From the NCBI GenBank assembly GCA_023678885.1, contig CM042953.1:340597-404596 (forward strand): DNA of 64,000 bases, in the 5' to 3' direction. Positions 11,973 through 22,490 of the stretch are shown piece after piece; the stretch's first letter is position 1; each line of letters starts with the position of its first letter. The notes below the pieces were generated by a model. That model was not told the DNA's origin. It saw only the letters and a list, made by a program, of their open reading frames with translations, and did not search any database. Position numbers and translations under genes: made by a program. Source of the stretch: Pogostemon cablin (Eukaryota; Streptophyta; Magnoliopsida; Lamiales; Lamiaceae).

Positions 11973-12891
11973 TATTAGATTGTATACTAAAAGTCTTGTT
12001 TTGGTATGAACAATGTTTTGACAATATTTGGAATGAGAATCATGTGGTCAAACATTTGCAATTATTTATTATTGTAAAATTTCATTTACTTTATACTGTA
12101 GATAATATGGTGTGCGGCGTCACACGAAAGATCATATTATCGGCTCCTTATAAAGTATAAATAGATACTCACAACCGAGATTGAAGGGGACTATCTATCG
12201 GTATGGTTGTAGTGTGATTTGGCATTAGTTTGTCTTGACTATAAAATTGCACTAGTGCGCTTTGGGTGTATTGAATAGGACCGTTGTTAAGATCATTCGG
12301 TTTACACTGACTATATAATAGAACTTGATCTCTGTTATTATGGATTTTCGTAGTCTTAATCCCTATACATTAACCTCGACACATAAGTCAGTATTTATTT
12401 CTTTATTTCATCAATGGGTGAGATTTAATTGTTAAATCAATATGCTTGATGAGTTAGGAGATGGTGCTGTCTCTATGGTGTGTTGTTGATTGTAGAAGGA
12501 ATCCGTGTCCTAACAAAACTGGTTGATGATGTCCCCTTGAGAAGCTCATAATGATTATCATGTAAACCCTGCAGGTAGATTTATTCTGACATGATAATAA
12601 GGTTGAGTGGTACTACTCTTAATAATTATATTAATTAATGGAGTTGTCAGTAACTTAATTCATTAATGGGCATTGAATCTTAAAACCTGGGAGAGTAACG
12701 GGCTCATAATAAGAAGGAGCTCAAAAAACGTAATTTGGGATTAGGGTGGCAGTGCAATAATATTTCTTTAGTGGAATGATTTATTATTATTGGACTTAAG
12801 TATAAGATTTGGGCTAAACTTGGATGCTTAAGCCCAATGGGTGGCCCAAACCCTAATTTCTCCTCCTGGTCCCCGTTGTAGCCTCTATAAT
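11973..12891 (+). repeat. 3' LTR of element A, left part
   Basis: It begins TATTAGATTGTATACTAAAAG (family start TGTTGGATTG) and runs to GCCTCTATAAT, where solo LTR B is inserted. The LTR continues at 22207. Left and right parts together give about 1.2 kb. Confidence 0.85.
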
Positions 12892-13278
12892 TGTTGGGTT
12901 GTATACTAAAAGTCTAGCTTCAGTATGAACAATTTTATAACAATATTTGAAAAGAGAATCATATGATCAAATGATTGCATCTTATAATTTATTTATATGC
13001 ACGGTGCAATAGTCCATTTACTTTATACTGTAGATAATATGTTGTGCGACAACACGCGGAAGATCATATTATCAGTTTCCTTATAAAGTATAAATAGATG
13101 CTCACAGCCGAGATAGATGGGGACTCTCTACCGGTATGGTTGTAGTGTGATTTGGTAATAGTTTGTCTTGACTATAAAATCACATTAGTATGCTTTGTGC
13201 ATATTGAGTAGGATCGCCTGAGATCGTTCGTCTTATACTGACTATATAGTAGAACTTGATCTCTGTTATTATGGAAAT
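12892..13278 (+). mobile_element. Solo LTR B, left part
   Basis: Starts TGTTGGGTTGTATAC right after the target duplication ATAAT (12887-12891). It is collinear with the D-family LTR up to GTTATTATGGAA, where element C interrupts it. The right part is 21385-22201; the two total about 1.2 kb. No internal region of its own exists, so B is a solo LTR in plus orientation. Confidence 0.85.
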
Positions 13279-14658
13279 TATTAGCGTTCGATAGTTTGGT
13301 TAACGTGAACCGTTAGCATACCATGCGTTTCTAACACAGCGGAAGCAATAAATCATAGAAACGATTACCGTTCACCAGGGTATGTTGATGAAGATTAATT
13401 CTCGCAGGCAGCCTGCGCAGTCCCACAAGAATGGCCATAACTTCCTCGTCTGATATCGGAATTGAGTGATCTTTGTGTTCAGACGATCCTCTCTTCGATG
13501 GCTTTCTGTCAGTATAATGATCATCAAATTCTGAGCAATATACGAATTTATACAAATTTCGCAAGGTCGCAGACAGCAGCAGCAAACTACCTTCTGATCT
13601 TCTGCTGTATGTCCCAAGTCCGATCTCGACGTCGTGTGGGCGACGATCTACGAGACCTCCTCAATCTACTCTCAACCCTCATCACACATGAATAATCAAT
13701 TAGATTAGGGCTCTAGATAAGTTGAGGTGACTTATATACATGGGCTACAGCAGGGACCAGGAGGAGAAATTGGGTTGGGCCTCCATTGGGCTTAAGTATC
13801 CAAGCTTAGCCCAAAGCTTATACTTAAGTCCAATAATAATAATATATTCCACTAAAATATTATTATTGCACTACCGTACCAAAATTATGTTTTGGGCTCC
13901 TTCTTATTATAAGTCCATTGGTCTCCCCATGTTTAAGATATACAATGTCCATTAATTAATTAAGTTACTGACAACCCAATTAATTAATATTTCATCCAAG
14001 AGTAGTACCACTCAACCTCATTATCATGCCGGAATAAATTCCACCTGCAGGGTTTACATGATAATCCTTATGAGCTCCTCAAGGGGACATCATCAACATA
14101 TGACGGACACGGATTCCTTCTACAATCAACAGCACACCATAGAGACAGCACTACTTCCCAACTCATCGAGTTTGTTGATTTAATTACATGTAAATCTCAC
14201 CCATTGATGAATCAAAGAAATACATATTGCCCTACGTGTCGAGGTTATTGTATAGGGATTAAGAGCACGAACTTCCATAATAACTGAGATCAAGTTCTCC
14301 TATAAGTCAGTATAAGTCGAACGATCTCAAGCGGTCCTGCTCAATACACACAAGTGCACTAATGTGATTCTATAGCCAAGACAAGCTAATACCAAACCAC
14401 ACTACAACCATCCCGATAGAGAGTCCCCGTCTATCTCGGTTGTGAGCATCAGTTTATACTTTATAAGGAAACCGATAATATGATCTTCCGCGTGTTGTCG
14501 CACAACATATTATCTATAGTATAAAGTAAGTGGACTATTGCATCGAACATATAAATAAATTATAAGATGCAATCATTTGATCATATGATTCTCATTTCAA
14601 ATTAATTGTTACAATATTGTTCATACAAAAAGCTAGACTTTTAGTATACAATCCAACA
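13279..14658 (-). repeat. 3' LTR of element C
   Basis: Ends TACAATCCAACA at 14658. By eye it is a few percent different from the 5' copy at 20006. It contains the LTR-typical TATATAAG promoter word on the minus strand near 13728-13740. Confidence 0.88.
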
Positions 14659-14669
14659 ATCTCCCACTT
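14659..14669 (-). promoter_or_regulatory. Polypurine tract of element C
   Basis: The minus strand reads AAGTGGGAGAT directly before the 3' LTR. This is the usual plus-strand priming tract of plant copia elements. Confidence 0.75.
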
Positions 14670-17130
14670 ATACTAAAACACTATGCTGTCATGTCTTCTG
14701 CCATACATCTGATTTCCACTCCCACTACATGACCATCAAAAGCTCTCTCCTTAAGGTCCTTGTAAATGGATTTACTAGGTCGTCATCCGATGCAATCTAG
14801 GCGACAACAACCTTCCCCTCATCATACGATTTCTCGTAATAGGTGGTACTTGCACTCCATGTGTTTAATTGCTTTATGGGCTCGTGATTCCTTCAAGTTT
14901 GCAACTGCACCAATATCATCAATATAAATTGTGATATCCTTGGAAAAACTTAGAAACACTTCGAAGTCCATCTTGAAGTTTCTAGAGTCATACAGATACT
15001 TTGGCTGCCTCATAGGCTCCAATTTATCATCTTTCCATGATGGAGTCCGGAGTCTGAAATATATTTCTATATAACACTCCTCCACATTATGACTCAACTT
15101 CCTAAAATTAAACGCATAACCTTTGAGGTAGATTTACTGTCGTCCCTATCTGATTTGAAAAATCTGAATCTATGTAACCCATAAGAATCAGTGAATCTGT
15201 TCGGTAAGCCTACATATAGTTTCTAGTCCTTTTCAGGTACATAAGTATATGTCTTACCACAGTTCATCATTCTTGTTCCGGGTTACGTTGATACCCAATG
15301 TTCATGCCATCGGCAAAACAGATATCCAATCTCGTGCATAACATTCCTTAGATTAAGCTTCCTCATTTGCCGAAGCATAAGGAACCGCTTTCATCTTCTT
15401 TATCTACTTTTGTGTCACAAGACACATTCACTTAGATAAATTCACATGCTAAACGAGTAAGGATCGTATCATTATATGAAACTTGAGATAAGCATAACAT
15501 CCTTTCTTGTGATCCGTATTACCGTGATCAAAAGGATATTTTTGCTCTTCTTAAGTCCTTCATCTCATACCGCTTTATCAACCATACCCATACGCCCGAA
15601 AATACTCTTTCATTGTCTCCAATGAGCAAGATACTATCTACGTATAGTACAAGAAATACCACCACGTTTCCATCACTCTTTTCAATACACAAGACCCATC
15701 CGATCATTGATTAGATCCATGTCACTGGATTACCTCATCAAAACGGATGTTTCATGATCTTGAAGCTTGTTTTAGTCCATTAATGGACACTTTTAAGCTC
15801 ACTATCACAATGCTCTTAGCTCTTTACAATGAATCACTCTGGTTGCTTCACATAGATGTTTCCCTTAAGACTTCCAATCAGGAAAGCTGTCTCGACATCT
15901 ATTTGCTATCCCTCATATTTCATATGAGTAGCAACAAATAAAAGAGTCCGGATCAACTTAGGCATAGCTACCGGTGAACAGGTTTTCTCATAATCGAACC
16001 CTTTCTTTCTGAGTATACCTTTTCGCAGCAAGCTTGCTTCCAAGGTTTTCACCTTATCCTATGATCCTCTTTTATTCTTGCATGCCCGCTTCTAATGGCT
16101 TTTACGCCATTTAGCGGTTCAACAAGCATCCAGACCTAATTTAAAATCCATCGATTCTATTTTAATATTCATTGCACTTACTAAGATTCCGCATTTTAAT
16201 TTTGTAGTGCAACGTCGTATCCCTGGGATAATACCATGTTTACTAGGGATCAAGTCTTACGACTTTCCCGAAACATGTATCTCACGGGTTGTCGAATAAT
16301 CCTCTCACTGCGATAAGGCACTACATGTAATTGTGTATCAGACGTGACACGCATTGCAGTTTACCTTGTGGTATATCCTCTTGTACACTTGGTACTTATA
16401 CTTTGTGTTTTCTTCTCACTACCTTTAGAACAACTCATACATGGGTTTGTGATTTATTACATAGTCCCTTTCCAAAAATCTAGTGTTTGTGTTAACAATC
16501 ACCCTTCGATCTTTTAGACTAAATAAATCACCTTCATTTTTATAGCATATCCCACAAACAGACAAACATTCAAATGAATTACTGTTTCTAGGGCTTATCC
16601 ATAAAATGAATTAAGTAATTCCAAATAATTCATCATCTATCTAATCATTACCATAAGAGTCTTATTCCTTCTATCCACCACACCATTCAGCTGGGGCATG
16701 CCCAGTGTAGACCACTTGAGATTTAATCTCAACCTCTGATTAATAGTTCCTAATTATCCTATGAGGTACTCGTAATGACGATTAAATCGTCATTACTTGA
16801 TATATTTTCCATGATGCTTTACTGTACCAACCTTGTAATTCTTGAATAAATCAAAGAATTTAGACATGCAGTGCATCAAATAAATATATCAGTATCTAGA
16901 ATAATCTTCGATTATTCATAACCACCTCTCGCCTAGATAATATTAGGCCCGCTTGAATCAGAATGAACAAATTCCAACATATATATCTTTGGCTCTACAC
17001 CCTTTTACCTTGAGAAGGTAATTAATCATTTTTACTTCCAAGTAAGACTCGCAAGTCCGATAGTTTCCGCTTCAGATAAACCTTACGGTCCATCTGTTAT
17101 CAACTTTTGAGTCCTACTCAAGTAAAATGA
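14670..17130 (-). pseudogene. Element C pol pseudogene (integrase, RT, RNase H)
   Basis: Minus-strand order from right to left is integrase, reverse transcriptase, RNase H, as in Ty1/copia. Integrase: GMPQLNGVVDRRNKTLM near 16655-16705 and RGGYE near 16920. Reverse transcriptase: a DVETAFLIGSLKGNIYVK-like word near 15850-15905 and a catalytic-loop region near 15630-15660. RNase H: the longest open piece (14822-15097) ends in IDDIGAVANLKESRAHK and KYHLLREIV, resembling the family pattern YCDNTGAIxxAKEPRSHxRSKH. Then SDDDLVNPFTRTL and ERAFDGHVVGVE precede the polypurine tract. A TAG replaces the expected glutamine codon in VA-Q-IAS (14797-14799). The same TAG occurs in D. Confidence 0.75.
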
Positions 17131-18180
17131 TCTAGTCTTAGACTCCAAATGCATGTTTAGTTCATCTCCGAAGGTTACTTTCTCTTACTAAGATCAGAAG
17201 ATGCATTATTAATTACTATTTGTTGCATCTGTGGAATATACATGATTTAAGAGTATACAAATTGTCCATCAACGTACCATAACAGATTACAACTCTATCC
17301 TTCATTATAATGACCATGTCATTTAAATGAAATGGAGTATCCATCTATTAATGCATAGAAACCAAAATCAAATTCTTTCTATGAAACGTAAGTAAAGACA
17401 ATTTTACAAAATCAAACGTTTATTCATATCGTAAGATAAATAAACAACTCCCACTGCAATAGCCACTAGTCTTGTAGTTTTACCCATGTCATAACAATCT
17501 TATCCTCACTTAGTAATGAACATTTAGTGATTCCAGTATCTACACACTTCGTGTCAGTAGATGACATCACTAATCATGTTTAAACAACTAGTAAGTAAGA
17601 TTCTATCCTTGTTCACTCCTTTTATGAAATTGAATTTCCTTTACCACATGTTTTGTCAGAAGTTTCCCACCATATACAACCTCTTGTAATTCATGAGAAA
17701 CTTACTCAGAACATCTAGGCAATTATGAAGAATAAAATTGACTTAGGTTTCCCCTTCAACTTCTATTCCATGTATTTCCGATTCATTCATCAAATTCAAT
17801 CATGACCTACCGCCTTTTAAATTACTCAAGTATCCGAAGAGTTACATGAGACCATCATATTTCTATGAACCTCTCATCTCTTCACTAGAGACTTTAATAG
17901 GCATCATGAGACGTCCTTTGTGAGAACACACATGTATTTTCTTAAGCAGTAAAATTCATAACCAAGATTCTTTTCTAATCATCTAATTTGGACAAGTAAA
18001 TATAATTTCTTTTAGTTAATAATAAGTGAGATAAAACCATTTGAAAATCAGAGAATCACAAATAAATATACCGATCAAAACTTCAAATTTTATCCTTTTA
18101 TATTGATTCCCTCAAGACAATATAAAAATAAAATTCACCGACATCTCAAGCACCGTGAATCTGCAAGCCGCGATAGTGTG
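17131..18180 (-). pseudogene. Element C gag remnant
   Basis: The minus-strand sequence is homologous to the gag regions of A and D. Words such as LHNCLDVLSKFLMNYKRL (about 17680-17745) recall the copia gag pattern LPDSFxQFVMNYxMNKL. No long ORF remains. Confidence 0.55.
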
Positions 18181-18309
18181 GACGTTTACAAACCCGAACA
18201 TTTATAAGAGAAGGTTTTACCCATTAATTTCATTTGTCAACCTAACTTTATGACAAAATAATTAATAATTGGTTCCTCTTTAGCCATGCAAATAAAAGCA
18301 GTGACTCCG

Positions 18310-18690
18310 ATGGGGAGGATACTTATTATTTACACCTAAGTGTACACCATTATTTGACTCCAAGTCCGCGGCCCAAGCTTATGTGCCTTACAGATGGAGA
18401 AGTACACACGCGCTCGGATAACTTCCTACAGTCATCAATTATAAGTCTGTACAGTGATCCGCACATGAACTCATCCGATAGGGAGGAAGGTCTATGCCAA
18501 CGCGCAAGTTCATATGCATCACATTACAAACATAATTATTTAAAGAAGTCTGTCCCAGCAATCCATGAATAAACTCATCCGATGGGGAGGAAGGCTCTAA
18601 TGCCGACGCGCAAGTTTATTCACATTGCTAACAAACCAATAATGGAGGCCGCAGGAATTTTTACCAATCCCCTCTCCCACTTAGTTATTC
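18310..18690 (-). repeat. Conserved leader block of element C (duplicated motif)
   Basis: On the plus strand, ACTCATCCGATAGGGAGGAAGG (in parts) with CGCGCAAGTT recurs about 110 bp apart (near 18468 and 18571), and CTCCGATGGGGAGGATA occurs at about 18305. This is the reverse complement of the A block at 5480-5935. It ends at the CCCCTCTCCCACTTAG word near 18670. Confidence 0.65.
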
Positions 18691-18989
18691 AACACCGAGG
18701 GTTTTTACATGCATATAATATTTAAAAATAAAATACGCAACCTAGCATGCTCATACTTCCAAATATATAACAATAATTGACCAATAAAACAATTATAGCA
18801 GTTATATATAAGGAAATAAATTGCCAAAAATAAGTTGACTTGATCAACACTCCAACATACATGCATATAATATACCAAATATAATACGCAATCTAGCATG
18901 CTTCTATTTAAGGCAATAAATCATAGAGAATCATGCATACATATATAACAATAATCAATTAATAAATCAATTATAACAGTTATATAACA

Positions 18990-19990
18990 GCGAATTCGAT
19001 TGTTCGCCACCAATCACGAATGCGGACAACTGCGATGGGGATCGACCTCCCCGCAGCTTGCTCCACCACTCTGGCATCCTGCCCGATCATATTGTGAAGA
19101 CTCACGCGGAACCTGATGCAGACCAGTCGAACTTGATGAAAACCCGCTCGAACCTGGTGCAGAGTCGATCAAACCTGACGCAGACCAATCGAACCTGATG
19201 TGAATCCACTCGAACCTGGTGCAGCATTGATCGAACCTGATGCAGACCAATCGAACCTGATGCAAATCCGCTCGAACCTGGTGCAGCATCGATCGAACCT
19301 GATGCAGACCAATCGAACCTGATGCAAATCCGTTCAAACCTGGTGCAGCATCGATCGAACCTGATGCAGATCCGCTCGTCCAAGGGCCTACTTGCACGGA
19401 ACCAAGTTCAGCCCAACGCCCAACATCAAACTACACCAATTGTCGTTCAGGGTTCGCAACTTTAGGAACCTCGGAATCCAATCTCCACCGTCCAGAATCT
19501 ACGCCTGTGAGTTTTGAACATGCTGTCCAAATTAGAGGTCGATCCAACGGTTAGATTGTGAGAAACAACTCTTTTCCCTCGACTGCGCAGAACATAATCG
19601 CCCAAAAAATTGCTTATGTTTACGGCGTATACCCGACAACGCAAAGCTCCAAATACGATCTTCACCGTTCAGAATGTACATCCACAAAATCCGAACGTGC
19701 TGACCAAAATTCAGCCTGATCCGATGGTTGAAACTCTGGTTATTGCCTCTGCAATATCACTGCGCTGGATTTTCTCTCAATTTCTTCCTTCCATGTGAAA
19801 TTGACGAACAGTTTTCGTCGAATCCTCTCACACACAACCATCAACGAACAGATATGATATAGGGTATATTTCACATAGGGATATTCATGGTTTGCGCAGT
19901 AAAACTAAAACCCTAAACATGCGATCCTAATTTCGAAAAATTAACCACATAAACCCTAGTCTAACGTGTCACGCTTCACCACGAAACCGA
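18990..19990 (-). other. GC-rich leader segment of element C
   Basis: A GC-rich stretch between the conserved leader block and the primer site. It includes the 62-bp minisatellite at 19105-19385. I see no resemblance to the GC-rich leader parts of A or D. The ORFs here (for example 19014-19397 minus) are products of the repeat. Confidence 0.5.
19105..19385. repeat. 62-bp higher-order minisatellite built of 20/21-bp subunits
   Basis: Each of about four and a half units consists of three related subunits beginning TCGAACCTGATGCAGACC, TCGAACCTGATGCAAATCC and TCGAACCTGGTGCAGCA (20, 21 and 21 bp). The order repeats with substitutions. The subunit length equals that of the large satellite in this window, but the sequence is unrelated. 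Confidence 0.85.
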
Positions 19991-19991
19991 A

Positions 19992-20004
19992 GTTCTTATA
20001 CCAA
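19992..20004 (-). promoter_or_regulatory. Primer binding site of element C
   Basis: The minus strand reads TTGGTATAAGAAC just inside the 5' LTR. It is a variant of the tRNA-Met-complementary TTGGTATCAGAGC. Confidence 0.7.
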
Positions 20005-20005
20005 T

Positions 20006-21384
20006 TGTTGGCGTTCGATCATTTGGTTAACGTGAACCGTTAGCATACCATGCGTTTTTAACACAGCGGAAGCAATAAATCATAGAAACGATTACCGTTC
20101 ACCAGGGTATGTTGATGAAGATTAATTCTCGCAGGCAGCCTGCGCAGTCCTACGAGAATGGCCATAACTTCCTCGTTTGATATCGGAATTGAGTGATCTT
20201 TACGTTCAGACGATCCTCTCTTCGACGGATTTCCGTCAGTATATTGATCATCAAATTCTGAGTACTGTAAAAATTTATACAAATTTCGCAATGTCACAGA
20301 CAGCAGCAGCAAACTACCTTCTGATCTTCTGCTGTATGTCCCAAGTCCGATCTCGACGTCGTGTGGGCGACGATCTACGAGACCTCCTCAATCTGTTCTC
20401 AACCCTCATCACACGTGAATAATCAATTAGATTAGGGTTCTAGATAAGTTGAGGTGACTTATATACATGGGCTACAGCAGGGACCAGGAGGAGAAATTGG
20501 GTTGAGCCTCCATTGGGCTTAAGTATCCAAGCTTAGCCCAAAGCTTATACATAAGTCCAATAATAATAATATATTCCACAAAATATTATTATTGCACTAC
20601 CGTACCAAAATTATGTTTTGGGCTCCTTCTTATTATAAGTCCATTGGTCTCCCCATGTTTAAGATATACAATGTCCATTAATTAATTAAGTTACTGACAA
20701 CCCAATTAATTAATATTTCATCCAAGAGTAGTACCACTCAACCTCATTATCATGCCGGAATAAATTCCACCTGCAGGGTTTACATGATAATCCTTATGAG
20801 CTCCTCAAGGGGACATCATCAACCTATGACGGACACGGATTCCTTCTACAATCAACAGCACACCATAGAGACAGCACTACTTCCCAACTCATCGAGTTTG
20901 TTGATTTAATTACATGTAAATCTCACCCATTGATGAATCAAAGAAATACATATTGCCCTACGTGTCGAGGTTATTGTATAGGGATTAAGAGCACGAACTT
21001 CCATAATAACTGAGATCAAGTTCTCCTATAAGTCAGTATAAGTCGAACGATCTCAAGCGGTCCTGCTCAATACACACAAGTGCACTAATGTGATTCTATA
21101 GCCAAGACAAGCTAATACCAAACCACACTACAACCATCCCGATAGAGAGTCCCCGTCTATCTCGGTTGTGAGCATCAGTTTATACTTTATAAGGAAACCG
21201 ATAATATGATCTTCCGCGTGTTGTCGCACAACATATTATCTATAGTATAAAGTAAGTGGACTATTGCATCGAACATATAAATAAATTATAAGATGCAATC
21301 ATTTGATCATATGATTCTCATTTCAAATTAATTGTTACAATATTGTTCATACAAAAAGCTAGACTTTTAGTATACAATCCAACA
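20006..21384 (-). repeat. 5' LTR of element C
   Basis: It runs from TGTTGGCGTTCGATC to TACAATCCAACA on the plus strand (TG...CA ends intact) and is collinear with 13279-14658. Confidence 0.9.
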
Positions 21385-22201
21385 AGTTCGTGCTCTTAAT
21401 CCCTATACAATAACCTCGACACGTAGAGCAGTATGTATTTCTTTGATTCATCAATGGGTGAGATTTATAAGTATTAAATCAACAAACTCGGTGAGTTGGG
21501 AAATAGTGTTGTATCTATGGTGTGCTGTTGATTGTAGAAGAAATTCATGTCCGACATAGGTTGATGATGTCCCCTTGAGGAGCTCATAAGGTTTATCATG
21601 TAAATCTTGCAAGTGGATTAATCTCTGGCATGATAATAAGGTTGAGTGGTACTACTCTCGGATAAGATATTAATTAATTTGAGTTGTCAGTAACTTAATT
21701 AATTAATGGGCATTGTATATCTTAAACATGGGGAGACTTCGGGCTCATAATAAGAAGGAGCCCAAAACGTAATTTTGGGTTGGAGTGGGTAGTGCAATAA
21801 TAATAATTTAGTGGACTTTATTATTATTATTGGATTAAATATAAGCTTTGGGCTAAGCTTGGATATTTAATCCAATGGAGGCCCAACTCCAATTCTCCTC
21901 CTGATCCCTGCTGTAGCCCAGTATATAAGTTAACTCAGTCTCTTGGAACCCTAAGTTTTCCTGCGCCTCTTTTGACATGAGAAGGGAAAGAAAAAGATTG
22001 AGAGATCCTGCAGACTGTTGCCCACACAACAGCAGGATCACACTTGGGACATACAGTAGAAGATCAGAGGTAGTTCTCTGCAGCGATTCATCCTCTACAT
22101 CAACCCAGAAGTACGGTAAACATTATTTTTGCTTCCACTGTGATTGTTTGCCTGAAGTCCTAAACGGATCACGTTTGAACCACATGATCCAATTGCCAAC
22201 A
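21385..22201 (+). mobile_element. Solo LTR B, right part
   Basis: Resumes at AGTTCGTGCTCTTAATCCC, exactly where the left part stopped, and ends CCAATTGCCAACA. It is followed by the target duplication ATAAT (22202-22206) and then by the rest of the A LTR. It contains a TATATAAG promoter word near 21922. Confidence 0.87.
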
Positions 22202-22206
22202 ATAAT

Positions 22207-22490
22207 AGCCAATCTTAGTAGTCTAGATATACTTCACACGCTCAAACACGTGAAAGAGGGGTTTTAACTGCAGGTTAAGTTTGTCTTGTATATCGTTGCC
22301 CACACAACATCAAGACGTGGCTTAGGAATACAACAGAAGACCGAAAGGTCATTTACAGTTTCTATCCATCAATTTCACAAAATTTTTTAAAATCTAAAAT
22401 GTAATTTGATTTTACACTTATGCTTCCGCTTCTGTAGAGTTGCATGGAACCCTAACGGTTCATGTTAACTAAAAGATCCAAACGCCAATA
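22207..22490 (+). repeat. 3' LTR of element A, right part
   Basis: AGCCAATCTTAGTAGTCTAG through AACGCCAATA. It matches the 5' LTR at about 3155-3594 except for an indel. Satellite sequence begins at the very next bases. Confidence 0.85.

Larger units (their letters stand above)
13279..21384 (-). mobile_element. Copia-type LTR retrotransposon C (minus strand, defective)
   Basis: About 8.1 kb with two LTRs of about 1.38 kb (13279-14658 and 20006-21384) that look alike over most of their length. The primer site and polypurine tract both place it on the minus strand: 5' LTR on the right, 3' LTR on the left. It is inserted in solo LTR B. The target duplication is degraded (right AGTTC; left approximately AATTA) and the left LTR has lost its TG. 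Gag, integrase, reverse transcriptase and RNase H can be traced but are riddled with stops. Confidence 0.88.
3106..22490 (+). mobile_element. Copia-type LTR retrotransposon A (composite, nested, defective)
   Basis: Plus-strand Ty1/copia element inserted in the minisatellite. It has a truncated 5' LTR (3106-3594), a primer site (3596-3608), a leader, decayed gag-pol and a 3' LTR in two pieces (11973-12891 and 22207-22490). The 3' LTR pieces sum to about 1.2 kb, the same family length as LTRs B and D. The element was later hit by solo LTRs at 5992-7785 and 8990-10377 and by the B/C nest at 12892-22201. Satellite of the same orientation resumes right after 22490, so A interrupts a once continuous array. 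Its target duplication cannot be read because the 5' LTR start is lost. Confidence 0.85.

Noticed and set aside
19014..19397. 127-codon minus-strand ORF rich in HQVR and GSASG
   Set aside because: A reading of the 62-bp minisatellite in the leader of C.
13274..21389. Clean target duplication for element C
   Set aside because: Left AATTA and right AGTTC agree at only three of five bases, and the left LTR start has decayed, so I call it degraded.
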